The notes: generated from the sequence alone by a model not told the origin. Positions 28,208 through 37,711 are shown, numbered from the stretch's first letter. The stretch is DNA of 64,000 nucleotides from Calothrix sp. NIES-3974 (GCF_002368395.1 NZ_AP018254.1:5208001-5272000), one strand, 5' to 3'. Program-made: numbers and translations.

Positions 28208-30403
28208 TTAATTTGAGATTTTTTTGTCAACGGCGTTAATTAAATTAATTACGGCATCACACTTATTTTCAATCACGACACAAATGCTATTAATTGCTTG
28301 TTGATAATTATCCATATCCTTTTGCTCTAGGGATATTTTTGCCGCTCGTTGTAGATCATCGATGGCTTTGAGGCTATGTTTACGCGATTCTTCCCCACCG
28401 TATTGAGATAATTCGTAACGCACAATTCCCCGTTTTAAATAAGCTCTGGCAAACTGAGAATTAATTTTCACCGCTCTGTCAAAATCCTGAAGGGCACGAC
28501 GATATTCGGCTTCAAATTCACTGCTATACTGGGCAATATGGTAGCGTACCATACCTCTTTGAAAATAGGCTTCAGCCCTTGATGGTCCACGCTTGAGGGC
28601 TTCGTTAAAGTCGGCGATCGCTTTTTGATAATCGACTTGGGATTCCCCGCTATAGCGAGCTATTTGCATCCGGACAATTCCGCGACGAATATAGGCTTCA
28701 ATTTCTCGATCGTCTAGTTTAATTGCATGGTTAAAGTCTTGAATTGCTAACTTATATAATTTATCCGGGTCGCTGCGCAATTCGGCTAAAATAATCCTCA
28801 CATTGCCACGATTCACATAGGCTTTGACTTCGTTGGGATTCAATACGATGGCTTGATTGTAATCGGCTAGGGATGCTTCGTATTCCTTCAGGTTGTAGTA
28901 GGCATTGGCACGATTCACGTAAGCACGGGCATAATCTGGTCGTTTACGAATCGCTTTGGTAAATTTTTCTACCGCTTGGGTGTAATCACGAATTTTATAG
29001 GCTGCATGGCCCTGTTTATAATATTCATCAAAACTGAGCTTATCCTCTTCCTCCACCTGAATCATTTGCCGAGCATAGGTACTAATGGGATTAAATGGTT
29101 GATTTGTCAGTTTAATTAATAAGTCCAAATAACCCAGCAAACCAAAAACAATCAAAGCAAACACAAACGGATAGATGCGTCGTTTTTTTGGCTGATAGTA
29201 GGGAATCGCTTGGGGGGCAAAGTTTTGGGGATAAATCAACCGTCGTAGGGGTAAGGGGGAAGGGGTGGGATGGGGAGCGGGAAGATGGGGGACTGTTCGC
29301 CGACGAGGAGAGCGGCTTTTCTTTTGCGGCTTAAGGTGTTCCTTGGCTGCGATCGCTTGGGGGGAAGGGAAAGGGTCTCGTCCACCTAATTGAACTGTCC
29401 GCTCACACCAGGGACATTTGTCTAAATGGCGACTGTAACGGTGTTGGGGGTTTTTCTCACAGGTGGTAAGTTGCTCTTCCACTTCCCCCAGGGTTAATAA
29501 CCAAGTGGCTGCACTTGGACGTTGCAAGGGGTCGCCATGTCCCACTTCAAAGCAACGAATGAATAGTTCCTGTAAGGCTGGGTGTAACACCGACCAGCTG
29601 GGAGCGACGGGTGTTGGTTTGTAGGGAACGCGGTGCTTTTGGGAATAGGTAAAATGACCAGCTGCAATCCGTGCTTCGTAGGGGGGTGGTTCACCGATTC
29701 CTTGGTATATCCCGGAAAAGGGATGGGTTCCTTCCATTAATAATTGGAAAATCAGTACACCTAAACCAAATAAATCGTGGGTGATGGCGCGATCGCAGTC
29801 GGCAAATACTTTATTTTGTAGTTCTGGTGGGGTAAATTCGGGTTTACCTACGGGACACCGATAAACAAAATCCCCTTCGGGGTCAGGTACTTGGAAGGAA
29901 TCGGTATCAACTAATGTTACTAGTGCCGTATCACTGACTAAAATATTGGATTCGTTGACATCGCCAACACAATAACCCCGTGCGTGTAAAGCGGCAAAAG
30001 CGGCAGCTAAATTTCTTGCTGTCCGCAATAAGTACTGGTAGTTAAATAAAGGACAATGTTGACGACGAGTACGGGGATTGTAAAAATCGATAATTGGTCG
30101 CATTCCCCGGATACGTGGCATTAAAAAACCAACTATGCGATCGCTACCGTCACTGGCTTTTAATAATTCATCCGGCCAAGCAATGGAAACGTGTCCTAAA
30201 CTGGCTGTGGGATTTTCCGGTGGATGGGCCAACATGGCCTTGAGTTTGCGTGCGTGGGAATCGGTGGGATGGTGATATATTTTAGCAACGAGATTGCTAT
30301 CAGTCGGTACTGTATATACACAGGCTTCTCCACCTCGTCCTAAGCTGACGGAAAGGTTGAGATGGACGCTTTGTTGATTGGGAAGACTACGTAGTACCTG
30401 CAT
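28208..30403 (-). CDS. Protein kinase-like domain with membrane anchor and TPR repeats
   Basis: 731 aa. Residues about 15-310 are a divergent Ser/Thr kinase fold: glycine loop LGRGGEACVY, ATP lysine K41, catalytic Asp in GDVNESNILV (D148, without the usual HR before it), and VDTDSF (D166) in place of DFG. A zinc-ribbon-like C-x2-C (CPWCER) follows near residue 345, then a Pro/Arg-rich linker, one transmembrane helix at about 420-440, and six or so TPR units to the C-terminus. It is the last gene of a three-gene run with a vWA protein and a PP2C phosphatase, which matches TerY-P-type phosphorylation triads. Confidence 0.88.
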   Translation of the reverse strand: MQVLRSLPNQQSVHLNLSVSLGRGGEACVYTVPTDSNLVAKIYHHPTDSHARKLKAMLAHPPENPTASLGHVSIAWPDELLKASDGSDRIVGFLMPRIRGMRPIIDFYNPRTRRQHCPLFNYQYLLRTARNLAAAFAALHARGYCVGDVNESNILVSDTALVTLVDTDSFQVPDPEGDFVYRCPVGKPEFTPPELQNKVFADCDRAITHDLFGLGVLIFQLLMEGTHPFSGIYQGIGEPPPYEARIAAGHFTYSQKHRVPYKPTPVAPSWSVLHPALQELFIRCFEVGHGDPLQRPSAATWLLTLGEVEEQLTTCEKNPQHRYSRHLDKCPWCERTVQLGGRDPFPSPQAIAAKEHLKPQKKSRSPRRRTVPHLPAPHPTPSPLPLRRLIYPQNFAPQAIPYYQPKKRRIYPFVFALIVFGLLGYLDLLIKLTNQPFNPISTYARQMIQVEEEDKLSFDEYYKQGHAAYKIRDYTQAVEKFTKAIRKRPDYARAYVNRANAYYNLKEYEASLADYNQAIVLNPNEVKAYVNRGNVRIILAELRSDPDKLYKLAIQDFNHAIKLDDREIEAYIRRGIVRMQIARYSGESQVDYQKAIADFNEALKRGPSRAEAYFQRGMVRYHIAQYSSEFEAEYRRALQDFDRAVKINSQFARAYLKRGIVRYELSQYGGEESRKHSLKAIDDLQRAAKISLEQKDMDNYQQAINSICVVIENKCDAVINLINAVDKKISN

Positions 30404-30562
30404 GGCAAGATTTATTTTCTATTTTGCGAACAATAATTTGGTAGTGCAGCCAGGAAATGTCAGCCGGGTAAGTATGTTTCCCACTCACTACCTACTCTCC
30501 GATTCCCGCTATTTTCGGGTTGGCCGAGTACTGGGGTAATGTCGGCACACAAGGCAATTAAT

Positions 30563-31345
30563 TTAGTCCTTTAAAGCCGCTAACACTAAGGTCAAATCAT
30601 CGTCAGTTCGTTGGCTAATTCGCTCAGAACTGAGAAATTTTGCTAACTGTTCTTTGGCTGCCACCTGATCTTCCGTATTGGCAATAAAATCGAATAGGGG
30701 AAAAAAGAACGGTTTGTGGGGAGCGCGGATTGACATATTTATCGCCAGCATTTGCAGCCCATCTGTAAGTACACCCACATTTTCTATTGGTTGGCGTAAT
30801 ATCTGTAATTGTAAGGAATCGAAGGCTTGAGGTGATGTCAAAAATACTGTTTCATTGATGTACTCACCATGATCGGGTAGGGTGAGCGCTAGTAAATCTC
30901 CCTGATAGTCCTTGACAACTGCTACACCATCACCTATCTGGGCAACCGCCACCATCTCTGGTGTGGCAATTACCAAGATCAATGTTGAGGCGTAATCTGT
31001 CATCAACCTCTGACATGCTGTCGCTTCCTGTCCTACCGATTCTTTGGCAGCTATCACCGCATCCATTAATAGCGATCGCACCACCCTATCCTCTGCCAAG
31101 GTGCGCCGATTGACCTCTTCGGCATTTGCAACTGTTTCTACCGCAGTTTGCACCGCGACCATCGCTCCGACTTTACCAAAGGTAGCACTTCCTGCACCAT
31201 CGGCAACAGCGCAGACTAAAATATTATCAGCCAAAATTTGCCAGTGGTGTGCGTCTTGACACAACTGCTGATTTTTCACGTGGCTTGTACCGCAGACAGA
31301 GGCTGAAACTACTTGCCAATGAAGCATTGATTTAAAAGTATTCAT
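30563..31345 (-). CDS. PP2C-family serine/threonine phosphatase
   Basis: 260 aa from the ATG at 31345; an upstream start at 31414 would overlap the vWA gene. PP2C metal-binding motifs are recognisable: NQQLCQDAHHW (first Asp), VADGAGSATFG (DG pair), IGDGVAVV and the final DDLTLVL. The enzyme removes phosphate from Ser/Thr using two Mn/Mg ions. The large conserved N-terminal segment found in some PP2Cs is absent, as in the compact PP2C of TerY-P modules. It lies 49 bp after the vWA gene and 159 bp before the kinase-TPR gene, all on the same strand. Confidence 0.93.
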   Translation of the reverse strand: MNTFKSMLHWQVVSASVCGTSHVKNQQLCQDAHHWQILADNILVCAVADGAGSATFGKVGAMVAVQTAVETVANAEEVNRRTLAEDRVVRSLLMDAVIAAKESVGQEATACQRLMTDYASTLILVIATPEMVAVAQIGDGVAVVKDYQGDLLALTLPDHGEYINETVFLTSPQAFDSLQLQILRQPIENVGVLTDGLQMLAINMSIRAPHKPFFFPLFDFIANTEDQVAAKEQLAKFLSSERISQRTDDDLTLVLAALKD

Positions 31346-31394
31346 GAAATATACTACCCATCGCCAGAATGAACCCTCCCTGCGAAACTTCTGT

Positions 31395-32069
31395 TTAGAC
31401 AGAACCCCAGCCAATTGGTGGTAGTGCTACTTGATCATCTACTTTGGAGTGGGAAACCGCCGACATGCTGGCTGATAACCACACAAACATCTCCACAAAA
31501 TTTAACCCTTTCAATTTTAACGGTGTACGCACTCCGATCTGACCTAAACGAGCCATGTTAGCATTTTCCACACCAACGCTAAAAAATGCAACTCGTTTAT
31601 TGGTCTCATCCATGTGCAAACGCTGGGCTGCTTGCTCGATTACGTCTTCAAATTCCCCTTGGGGTTCCCCATCGGTAATCATGAATACCCACGGTCGATA
31701 ATAGGCAATCCCATGACTGCGGTATTGGGCTTTGCGCTCCTGTAATAAATCTAGGGCTTTATGAATTCCTGCACCCATTGTTGTTAAGCCTTGGGCTGTT
31801 AATACTGGCGGCTGGAACTGGTCTGCGGTGACAAAATCCTGCACCACCTGTACCTGACTGTCAAAGGTGACTATTGCCACTTCTACCCTTCGTGATGCTA
31901 GGGTATTTTTTGTCAACTCCTCTTTAAAGGTTTCCAAGCCTTGATTTAAAGCCGCGATCGCATCTCCCTGCATGGAACCTGATGTGTCCAGCAACAACAC
32001 ACACGGACACCGTGGTTCCGGGTTCTCGGCGAACTCAACAACTTCATCTAGCTTTAATGTATCGGTCAT
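31395..32069 (-). CDS. vWA domain protein (TerY-like)
   Basis: 224 aa, a single von Willebrand factor A domain. The metal-ion-dependent adhesion site is intact: D28-T-S30-G-S32 (LLLDTSGSM), a Thr in LTTMGAGIH, and the Asp of MITDGEPQGE. The short length, the C-x-C start (RCPCVLLLD) and the downstream PP2C and kinase genes fit TerY-type proteins. In TerY-P triads the vWA protein is thought to assemble partners that the kinase and phosphatase modify. It is the first gene of the operon. No tellurite-resistance TerC/TerD gene is in this window. Confidence 0.92.
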   Translation of the reverse strand: MTDTLKLDEVVEFAENPEPRCPCVLLLDTSGSMQGDAIAALNQGLETFKEELTKNTLASRRVEVAIVTFDSQVQVVQDFVTADQFQPPVLTAQGLTTMGAGIHKALDLLQERKAQYRSHGIAYYRPWVFMITDGEPQGEFEDVIEQAAQRLHMDETNKRVAFFSVGVENANMARLGQIGVRTPLKLKGLNFVEMFVWLSASMSAVSHSKVDDQVALPPIGWGSV

Positions 32070-32706
32070 AACTTTTTGTGTTATATTTGTGTCGAAGCTA
32101 TGCTCAGGGTCATTCTTGCCATCACGAAAAACAAATGCAAATCCAGAGTGATTGGTTTTCGTTCTTGGCTCTAACTACACTGTTGCAAACAATGTGGTTG
32201 CCTTTATACTCTTCATTCAAGAATTTATTTAAACGGAAACTTGCCGATTTTTAATTAAATTTTCAATTGCTTTCATTGGAGTCACAATTTTAATTGTTCG
32301 CCGATGAAAATTTGACATGGCGATCGCCCAATATTTTCTGATACACAGCATATATAGAATACAATATATTGTGCCTCTTGCAGACATTACTTTTTAAAAT
32401 TTTCATGTAGAAGCTATATATATTCAGTAAAATCAACATAGTTGGTTTCTAATCTATAGCTGTAATCAGAATAAATTCTAACTCGGAAATACATAATTAT
32501 TCATGCATCAAAATATATACTTTTTTGCAAAATGTAACAATCAAACCTACGGACAATTAACACCTCGCTGTAACATAGGTGCATTAACATGATTAATATT
32601 CGTGTTTCAAAACATACGGAAAAAAGGAATATCTGACTGAAAAGTGGTTACAGATAGGCTCATCCGACAATTTTTTGGCTAAAATTCCCGGAAATTACCC
32701 AGTAAT
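32070..32706. other. Intergenic divergent promoter region, no gene seen
   Basis: 637-bp AT-rich region between the vWA operon and the PatA-type regulator. I saw no coding frame longer than a few codons with gene-like features and no clear hairpin. Promoters for both directions must lie here. Confidence 0.45.
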
Positions 32707-34134
32707 ATGCATATTTTTGGCACTTTTACAAAGCTTAGACCCCTTAGTTTTCTACAACACCTGGCACGTAGTCACGACAGCACCTGCGTACAGGTGTTAA
32801 GTAATTCTATTGTCTGGTTAATTTTCCTGGAAAATGGCAAAATCACCTACCTCACCCATTCAGTAGAACCCTTTGATCGCCTAGAACGCCACCTGCGTCG
32901 TTTGAGTTCCCAAATCCCCCACCTGGACAACCAGATTCGCACCCAAATGCGAATGATGTTTGAAACGGAAGCCGAACCCATACCGACTACGCCTTTATTG
33001 GTAGCAGAGTTCCCTCCCCTAAGTCAACACCCCCCAGAATATCAAGCCATTTGTTGGTTGGTGAGTGAAAGACATCTAAATCCGACCCAAGCAGCGATTT
33101 TGATTCAAGAATTAGTCAAAGAAGTTTTAGAATCTTTATTATTAATTACAGAAGGCAAATATAGACTCATTTCCCCATCGGAGAAATTACCAATTATTTG
33201 TCGCATTGACACAGAAAAAATCATTGATATTTGTCAGAAAAAAAATCTTGCTTGGCAAAGCTTTGCACCCTACATTAATTCACCTTATCAGCGTCCCTAT
33301 TTACGGGTTCCAGAGTTAACCAATCAAACTAATTCGCCGCAAATTCAACAAAATTTAGCAGTCTGGATGAAAGGCTTTAGTTTGCGTCACCTGGCAGTAA
33401 TTATGAACCAGGAAGAAATGCAAATGGTGCGTAATCTAATCCCCTATATCCTCAATGGTGAAATTATCTTACACGAACCAGATCCTCCCTTTGATTTACT
33501 GCCAAAAATACCCCAACCACAAACCCGATCTACCCCAGGGGAAACAGTACCAACCCCAACCGCAAAAGCAAGCATCAGCGAAAACAGCACTAGTCCCAGT
33601 TTAATTTCCCCAGCAGTGCGATATCCAGAGCGCAAAACCTCCGGTTTACCACTCCTGAACGAAACTGCGACCCATCCCCTTCCCCCGGTGACATCTAGCC
33701 ATATTTCCCAACCACCATCTCCACCCGTCAAGTCCAACTCAGCACTACCAACTAACCCACCGAGCAAAAAAATCTATAAAATCGTCTCCGTCGATGACAG
33801 TCCCACAGTCTTGCGAGAAATCAGTCGTTTCTTAGAACAAGAGAATTTTGCAGTGGTAGCAATTAACGACCCAGTAAAAGCCGTCATGTCAATTATTCGT
33901 AACAAGCCAGACTTGATTTTATTGGACTTAAACATGGATGGTATAGATGGGTATGAGTTATGTCGAATTATTCGGAATAACTCTATGTTCAAGAAAATAC
34001 CTATTATTATGGTGACGGGAAATAAGGGCTTAATCGACAAAGTTAAAGCTAGATTAGTTGGTGCATCTGGATATTTAACTAAACCATTTACTAGGGCAGA
34101 GTTATTGAAAATAGTATTTATGCATCTTGCTTAG
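32707..34134 (+). CDS. PatA-type response regulator (PATAN-like domain plus receiver)
   Basis: 475 aa. The N-terminal 240 residues match the PatA/PixG-type domain of cyanobacterial regulators (FLQHLARSHDSTCVQVL, GKITYLTHSVEPFDRLERHL, EYQAICWLVSERHLNPTQAAILIQE). A Pro/Ser-rich linker spans about 255-350. Residues 355-475 are a CheY-like receiver with IVSVDDSPTV, acceptor Asp in ILLDLNMDG, MVTGNKG and LTKPF. Proteins of this type act in phototaxis, pilus control and heterocyst patterning. A single-domain receiver gene lies 713 bp downstream, but the CheW, MCP and CheA-type genes usually clustered with them are absent. Confidence 0.9.
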   Translation: MHIFGTFTKLRPLSFLQHLARSHDSTCVQVLSNSIVWLIFLENGKITYLTHSVEPFDRLERHLRRLSSQIPHLDNQIRTQMRMMFETEAEPIPTTPLLVAEFPPLSQHPPEYQAICWLVSERHLNPTQAAILIQELVKEVLESLLLITEGKYRLISPSEKLPIICRIDTEKIIDICQKKNLAWQSFAPYINSPYQRPYLRVPELTNQTNSPQIQQNLAVWMKGFSLRHLAVIMNQEEMQMVRNLIPYILNGEIILHEPDPPFDLLPKIPQPQTRSTPGETVPTPTAKASISENSTSPSLISPAVRYPERKTSGLPLLNETATHPLPPVTSSHISQPPSPPVKSNSALPTNPPSKKIYKIVSVDDSPTVLREISRFLEQENFAVVAINDPVKAVMSIIRNKPDLILLDLNMDGIDGYELCRIIRNNSMFKKIPIIMVTGNKGLIDKVKARLVGASGYLTKPFTRAELLKIVFMHLA

Positions 34135-34847
34135 GGAGTAGGGAGTAGAGAAAACCCGACGGGTCGTCTGTAAAGGGAATAGGGAGTAGTGGTCATGTAC
34201 TGCGTACACCAGAAGGAAAATACAGATTACATCGTGACTGCGAGGCTACATCTAATACATCTAGAATGCAGAAGTGTAGTTCCTTCCCATCTCCAAGAGA
34301 CACTGTGCTAGGAGTATCAACTCTGACCAACTTAGAGTCCGCTAAATTACATGAAAAGTATTATTTTATAAGCTTTTCAGGCTTATATTTCCGGTAAAAC
34401 TGTTGGTGCGTTCTAGGTTTTATTACTCAGTAACAGAATAATCTGATTATTGTATTAGATGGCCTTCTATTAGGAAGTATGGCCTTCAGCAATCGATGGA
34501 CTCATTCTGAGTGATGGATTTTGCGATCGCTACTTTGCAAGAAGCCGCTACGCGTCTACGCAATGAAAAAATATGTAAAAACATATTTTTTTACATATTG
34601 GGGATGCTCCCAAATTGTTCCCTATGGTCTTGTTTGATCTAGAAAAAGCATTGAGCGATTTCTAGCCGAGAAAAAACACAAATTAAATATCAAAGTAGTC
34701 AGATTTGATATTATTTCTGGGCTGATAGCAGCGAGCAATTAGCTCTATTTTGCGTGTCAAAATTTTGCTGGTTTCGTTGTGAATATGTCTTGAAAAAGCT
34801 ATGTCCTGAAAATATTTACTAGTGTGGATGGTGAGGAGAATACATTG
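34135..34847. other. Intergenic between two receiver genes
   Basis: 713-bp spacer. It begins with low-complexity GGGAGTAGGG and an ACCCGACGGGT palindrome piece near 34155. The rest is AT-rich with no supported gene. GAGGAG at 34833-34838 is the ribosome binding site of the next gene. Confidence 0.45.
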
Positions 34848-35210
34848 ATGCCAACAGTATTAATTATCGATGATACGATTTCCCAGTTGGAATTAATTAA
34901 TTGTTATTTACAGGAAAGTGGGTATATGGCAATCAAAGCCGTTGACCCCAAAGACGGATTTGCCAAAGCGATGATCTACCAACCTGATGTAATTATTACC
35001 GATGTGGTCATGCCAGGAATGAGTGGGTTTGAATTATGTCGTAAACTCAAGCGTGAGCCAAAAACCCAAAAATCCCATATTATTATTTGTAGCTCTAAAA
35101 ATGGTGAAATTGACCGCATCTGGGGAATGCGTCAAGGTGCATCCGCATACCTCACTAAACCCTTTACCAAACAGGATTTGTTGCGGACGCTCAGGTTATT
35201 AGGGTTTTAG
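34848..35210 (+). CDS. CheY-like single-domain response regulator
   Basis: 120 aa from the ATG at 34848, which has GAGGAG nine bases upstream; a GTG eight codons earlier is less likely. It is a bare receiver: VLIIDDTIS (acidic pair), acceptor Asp in DVIITDVVMPGMSG, Ser in CSSKNG and Lys in YLTKPFTKQ. With the PatA-type regulator upstream the arrangement resembles the PixG-PixH / PilG-PilH pairs of phototaxis operons. The long gap and lack of further chemotaxis genes make this a split or solitary pair. A weak terminator follows. Confidence 0.9.
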   Translation: MPTVLIIDDTISQLELINCYLQESGYMAIKAVDPKDGFAKAMIYQPDVIITDVVMPGMSGFELCRKLKREPKTQKSHIIICSSKNGEIDRIWGMRQGASAYLTKPFTKQDLLRTLRLLGF

Positions 35211-35230
35211 TAAACTCCCAAAAATTAAAA

Positions 35231-35270
35231 GCTCCCTAGTCAGAAAATGAACTGGGAGCAAATTATTTTG
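35231..35270 (+). terminator. Terminator-like hairpin after CheY-like gene
   Basis: GCTCCC (35231-35236) pairs with GGGAGC (35254-35259) with a 17-nt loop, followed by AAATTATTTTG. The stem is only 6 bp, so this is a modest candidate. Confidence 0.45.
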
Positions 35271-35506
35271 TTCACCGCAACGCCGTTTTACCTAAGTTTA
35301 TGACCTGGTTAAACCAGGTGGGAATTGATGTCAACTCGTTTAAAGTTTCCGAGTACTAAGCTCGGTCTACTGCCACGAGGACGATTGGTTCCCTTATTTT
35401 TCAAGCATAGATCAAAAAACTTGATGGCAGTCACCAACGTCGCAGCCGAACATCCCCATTATAGCCTGCAAAAATTATGTTGGGTATGTGGTTGACCAAC
35501 ATTTTT

Positions 35507-36730
35507 TTACTTTGGATACCAAATAGCTTCAATTTCTTGAGCAACCGCGATCGCATTATCTCTATCTGCTTGTGGCAATAGAACTGTTACATGTCCTAAC
35601 TTGCGACCGGGACGGGATACACTCTTAGAATACCAATGGATATGGGCATTGGCAATCTGAGCAATTTGGTTGCGTTTTTCTTGATAGTCGCTGTGGGAAT
35701 TTTCATATCCTAGCAAATTAACCATGACTGCGCCAGGAGAAAGTAAGGTACAATTTCCCAGGGGTAAACCGCACACAGCCCGTAAATGCTGTTCAAATTG
35801 GGAGGTTTCACAGGCATCGAGGGAAAAATGCCCCGAATTATGGGTTCGAGGAGCTATTTCGTTCACTAAAACCAGATGCTCCTGGGTCAAGAATAATTCA
35901 ATTCCAAACACACCCACCACATCTAGACTTTCTAGTATCTGAGTCGCGATGTGGTTAATTTCTGCCGTCATTTGTGCTTCAATGTCAGCAGGAACAATTA
36001 CCCAGCGACAAACCTGTTTAATTTGCTTAGTTTCTACCACTGGATAGATGACAACTTCGCCATTAACAGAACGAGCCGCAATCACTGCCAATTCCCGTTC
36101 AAAGGGGACAAAGCTTTCCAAGAGATAGGTCGTTGCTCCAAAGGGGTAGCGGTGGAGAATTTCTCGCAGTTCTTCTAAACTTTGAGCGATATGGGTTCCC
36201 TGACCATCATACCCATGCCGACGGGCTTTGAGGACAACTGGAAAACCAAACTGTCCGAGAACGGCATCATTGTCCACATCATCAGGATCTAGGGCGATAA
36301 ATTGGGGGACGGGAATACCTAAATCATGGAGATACTGACGTTGATGGAATTTATCTAAAAGAGGAGCCAAAGCTTCCAAACGGGGACGAAAACACACACC
36401 TCGCTCGGCTAAACTAGTCAAGGCTTCCAGGTCAACAAACTCATTTTCAAAGGTAATCACATCGCTTTTTTTTGCCAATTCCACCGTCCCCATCGCGTCA
36501 TCAACTCGCGCTTGCACCAGAAAATCCTTAGCGATACGACCATTACCATTCCCATTACCATTTCCACCAACGGAAACAGGGACATGGGAACATTGCTGCG
36601 ATGCTGCGATCGCCACCGCTGGGTCTTCCACATTCGGCGTTTGCACCACCAGTTGCAGACCCAATTTCTGTGCTGCACCACCCATCATCCAGGCGAGTTG
36701 TCCGCCACCTATTACACCTACGCGCTTCAT
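35507..36730 (-). CDS. purK: 5-(carboxyamino)imidazole ribonucleotide synthase
   Basis: 407 aa from the ATG at 36730. It is an ATP-grasp enzyme that carboxylates AIR to N5-CAIR in purine synthesis. The N-terminal VGVIGGGQLAWMMG, FPVVLKARRHGYDGQGT (ATP-grasp) and NEIAPRTHNSGHFSLDAC blocks are diagnostic. The enzyme is slightly long because of a (Gly-Asn) repeat near residues 57-66 encoded by a hexanucleotide run at 36541-36567. The start codon overlaps the stop of the upstream pentapeptide gene as ATGA, implying translational coupling. purE is not nearby. Confidence 0.96.
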   Translation of the reverse strand: MKRVGVIGGGQLAWMMGGAAQKLGLQLVVQTPNVEDPAVAIAASQQCSHVPVSVGGNGNGNGNGRIAKDFLVQARVDDAMGTVELAKKSDVITFENEFVDLEALTSLAERGVCFRPRLEALAPLLDKFHQRQYLHDLGIPVPQFIALDPDDVDNDAVLGQFGFPVVLKARRHGYDGQGTHIAQSLEELREILHRYPFGATTYLLESFVPFERELAVIAARSVNGEVVIYPVVETKQIKQVCRWVIVPADIEAQMTAEINHIATQILESLDVVGVFGIELFLTQEHLVLVNEIAPRTHNSGHFSLDACETSQFEQHLRAVCGLPLGNCTLLSPGAVMVNLLGYENSHSDYQEKRNQIAQIANAHIHWYSKSVSRPGRKLGHVTVLLPQADRDNAIAVAQEIEAIWYPK

Positions 36731-37218
36731 TTGCACCCAAGAGAATCACGAGTTTGAACACCTGTTTGAGAATTTATGCCACTAGCTATTTGGCAAAGTT
36801 CTCGAATTTGCGCTCCATCTAAAATTGCATCGGTAAAGTCAGCGCCTTCTATGACTGTATTAGTAAAAATTGCTCGCAATAGCAAAGCTTCCCGAAAAAT
36901 GGCATCGCGCAAATCCGCCCCTGTTAAGTTTACTTGATCGACCATCGCATTCGTCAAATCGACCGACTGTAGCGTTGCATTTGTCATTACCGAAGCACTT
37001 AAAATCGCTCCCCTTAAATCGGCGTTTCGGAAGTTCACAAATTCTAAATTTGCATTGGAAAATTCTGCCGCTTGTAGTTCTTGCCCCGAAAAATCTCTAC
37101 GACTCAATTCGGCATTACTAAAGGATAGCGGATGGGTCCAATCGGCTAAAGCTGCTAATGGCCAACATACCACCATGAATAATATTACTAGCAATACTGT
37201 CAATTGCCGCCAATGCAT
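36727..37218 (-). CDS. Exported pentapeptide repeat protein
   Basis: 163 aa from the ATG at 37218; an upstream in-frame TTG is less likely. A signal peptide (about 1-27, VVCWPLAALAD) predicts the periplasm or thylakoid lumen. Residues 35-140 are pentapeptide repeats (ANLEF, ADLRG, ADLRD, ADFTD), forming a beta-helix. The C-terminal tail has two Cys about 24 residues apart (ELCQIAS and DSLGCK), which could form a disulfide, as in lumenal pentapeptide proteins. Its stop overlaps the purK start by four bases (ATGA), an unexpected coupling of an exported structural protein to purine synthesis. Confidence 0.88.
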   Translation of the reverse strand: MHWRQLTVLLVILFMVVCWPLAALADWTHPLSFSNAELSRRDFSGQELQAAEFSNANLEFVNFRNADLRGAILSASVMTNATLQSVDLTNAMVDQVNLTGADLRDAIFREALLLRAIFTNTVIEGADFTDAILDGAQIRELCQIASGINSQTGVQTRDSLGCK

Positions 37219-37375
37219 ATGAGGAATCAAAAAGAACTCTGTGTTTTTACCTAACTATTACAGCTTATACCATTATGGGTCGTCACAAAAAAAACCATCC
37301 TTTGGATAGAGAATGGTTGAGTCAATGGTTCAAAAATTTTGAGTGGTTAAACTTAGGTCAGTTCAGCACTATCCC

Positions 37376-37711
37376 CAATACAGTTCAGTTAGACTTAAAA
37401 GCCTGATTATTGGGTAGGTTGGGTTAAAGAATGTAGAGGCAGAGCCTAGGCTGTGTACCGCCTTTTTTGGGGTCGCAAATTTATGTACAAACCGTGACAA
37501 AAAACTTGTTCTAATACTCCGGCTGTTGATACATATAGGGAAGCTCTGCTTCCTAATTTGAGGCAGTAGCCCTCGTGGAATGCATCCCTACGCGGAGCAT
37601 CGGGACGAGATCATCACAAAAACTGTGGGAACTTATGGGTAAATTTCCACAAAATCAACAGTCTACGTAAAGCCTCAACCCAACCTACAGTTATCTTTAA
37701 CAACCGTATTG
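37376..37711 (+). mobile_element. MITE-like element, complete (copy C, 336 bp)
   Basis: Its ends CAATACAGTTCAGTTA (left) and CCGTATTG (right; reverse complement CAATACGG) form terminal inverted repeats. A perfect 10-bp direct repeat GCACTATCCC flanks it at 37366-37375 and 37712-37721. It lies in the same orientation as copy B, with only small differences. The right target duplicate ends three bases before the stop codon of the propeller gene, so the element sits directly against that gene's 3' end and may affect its transcript. It has no coding capacity. Confidence 0.9.

Noticed and set aside
36457-36822. Several overlapping open frames on both strands over the start of purK
   Set aside because: They are shadows caused by the GC-richer, repeat-containing purK 5' region; purK and the pentapeptide gene account for this DNA.
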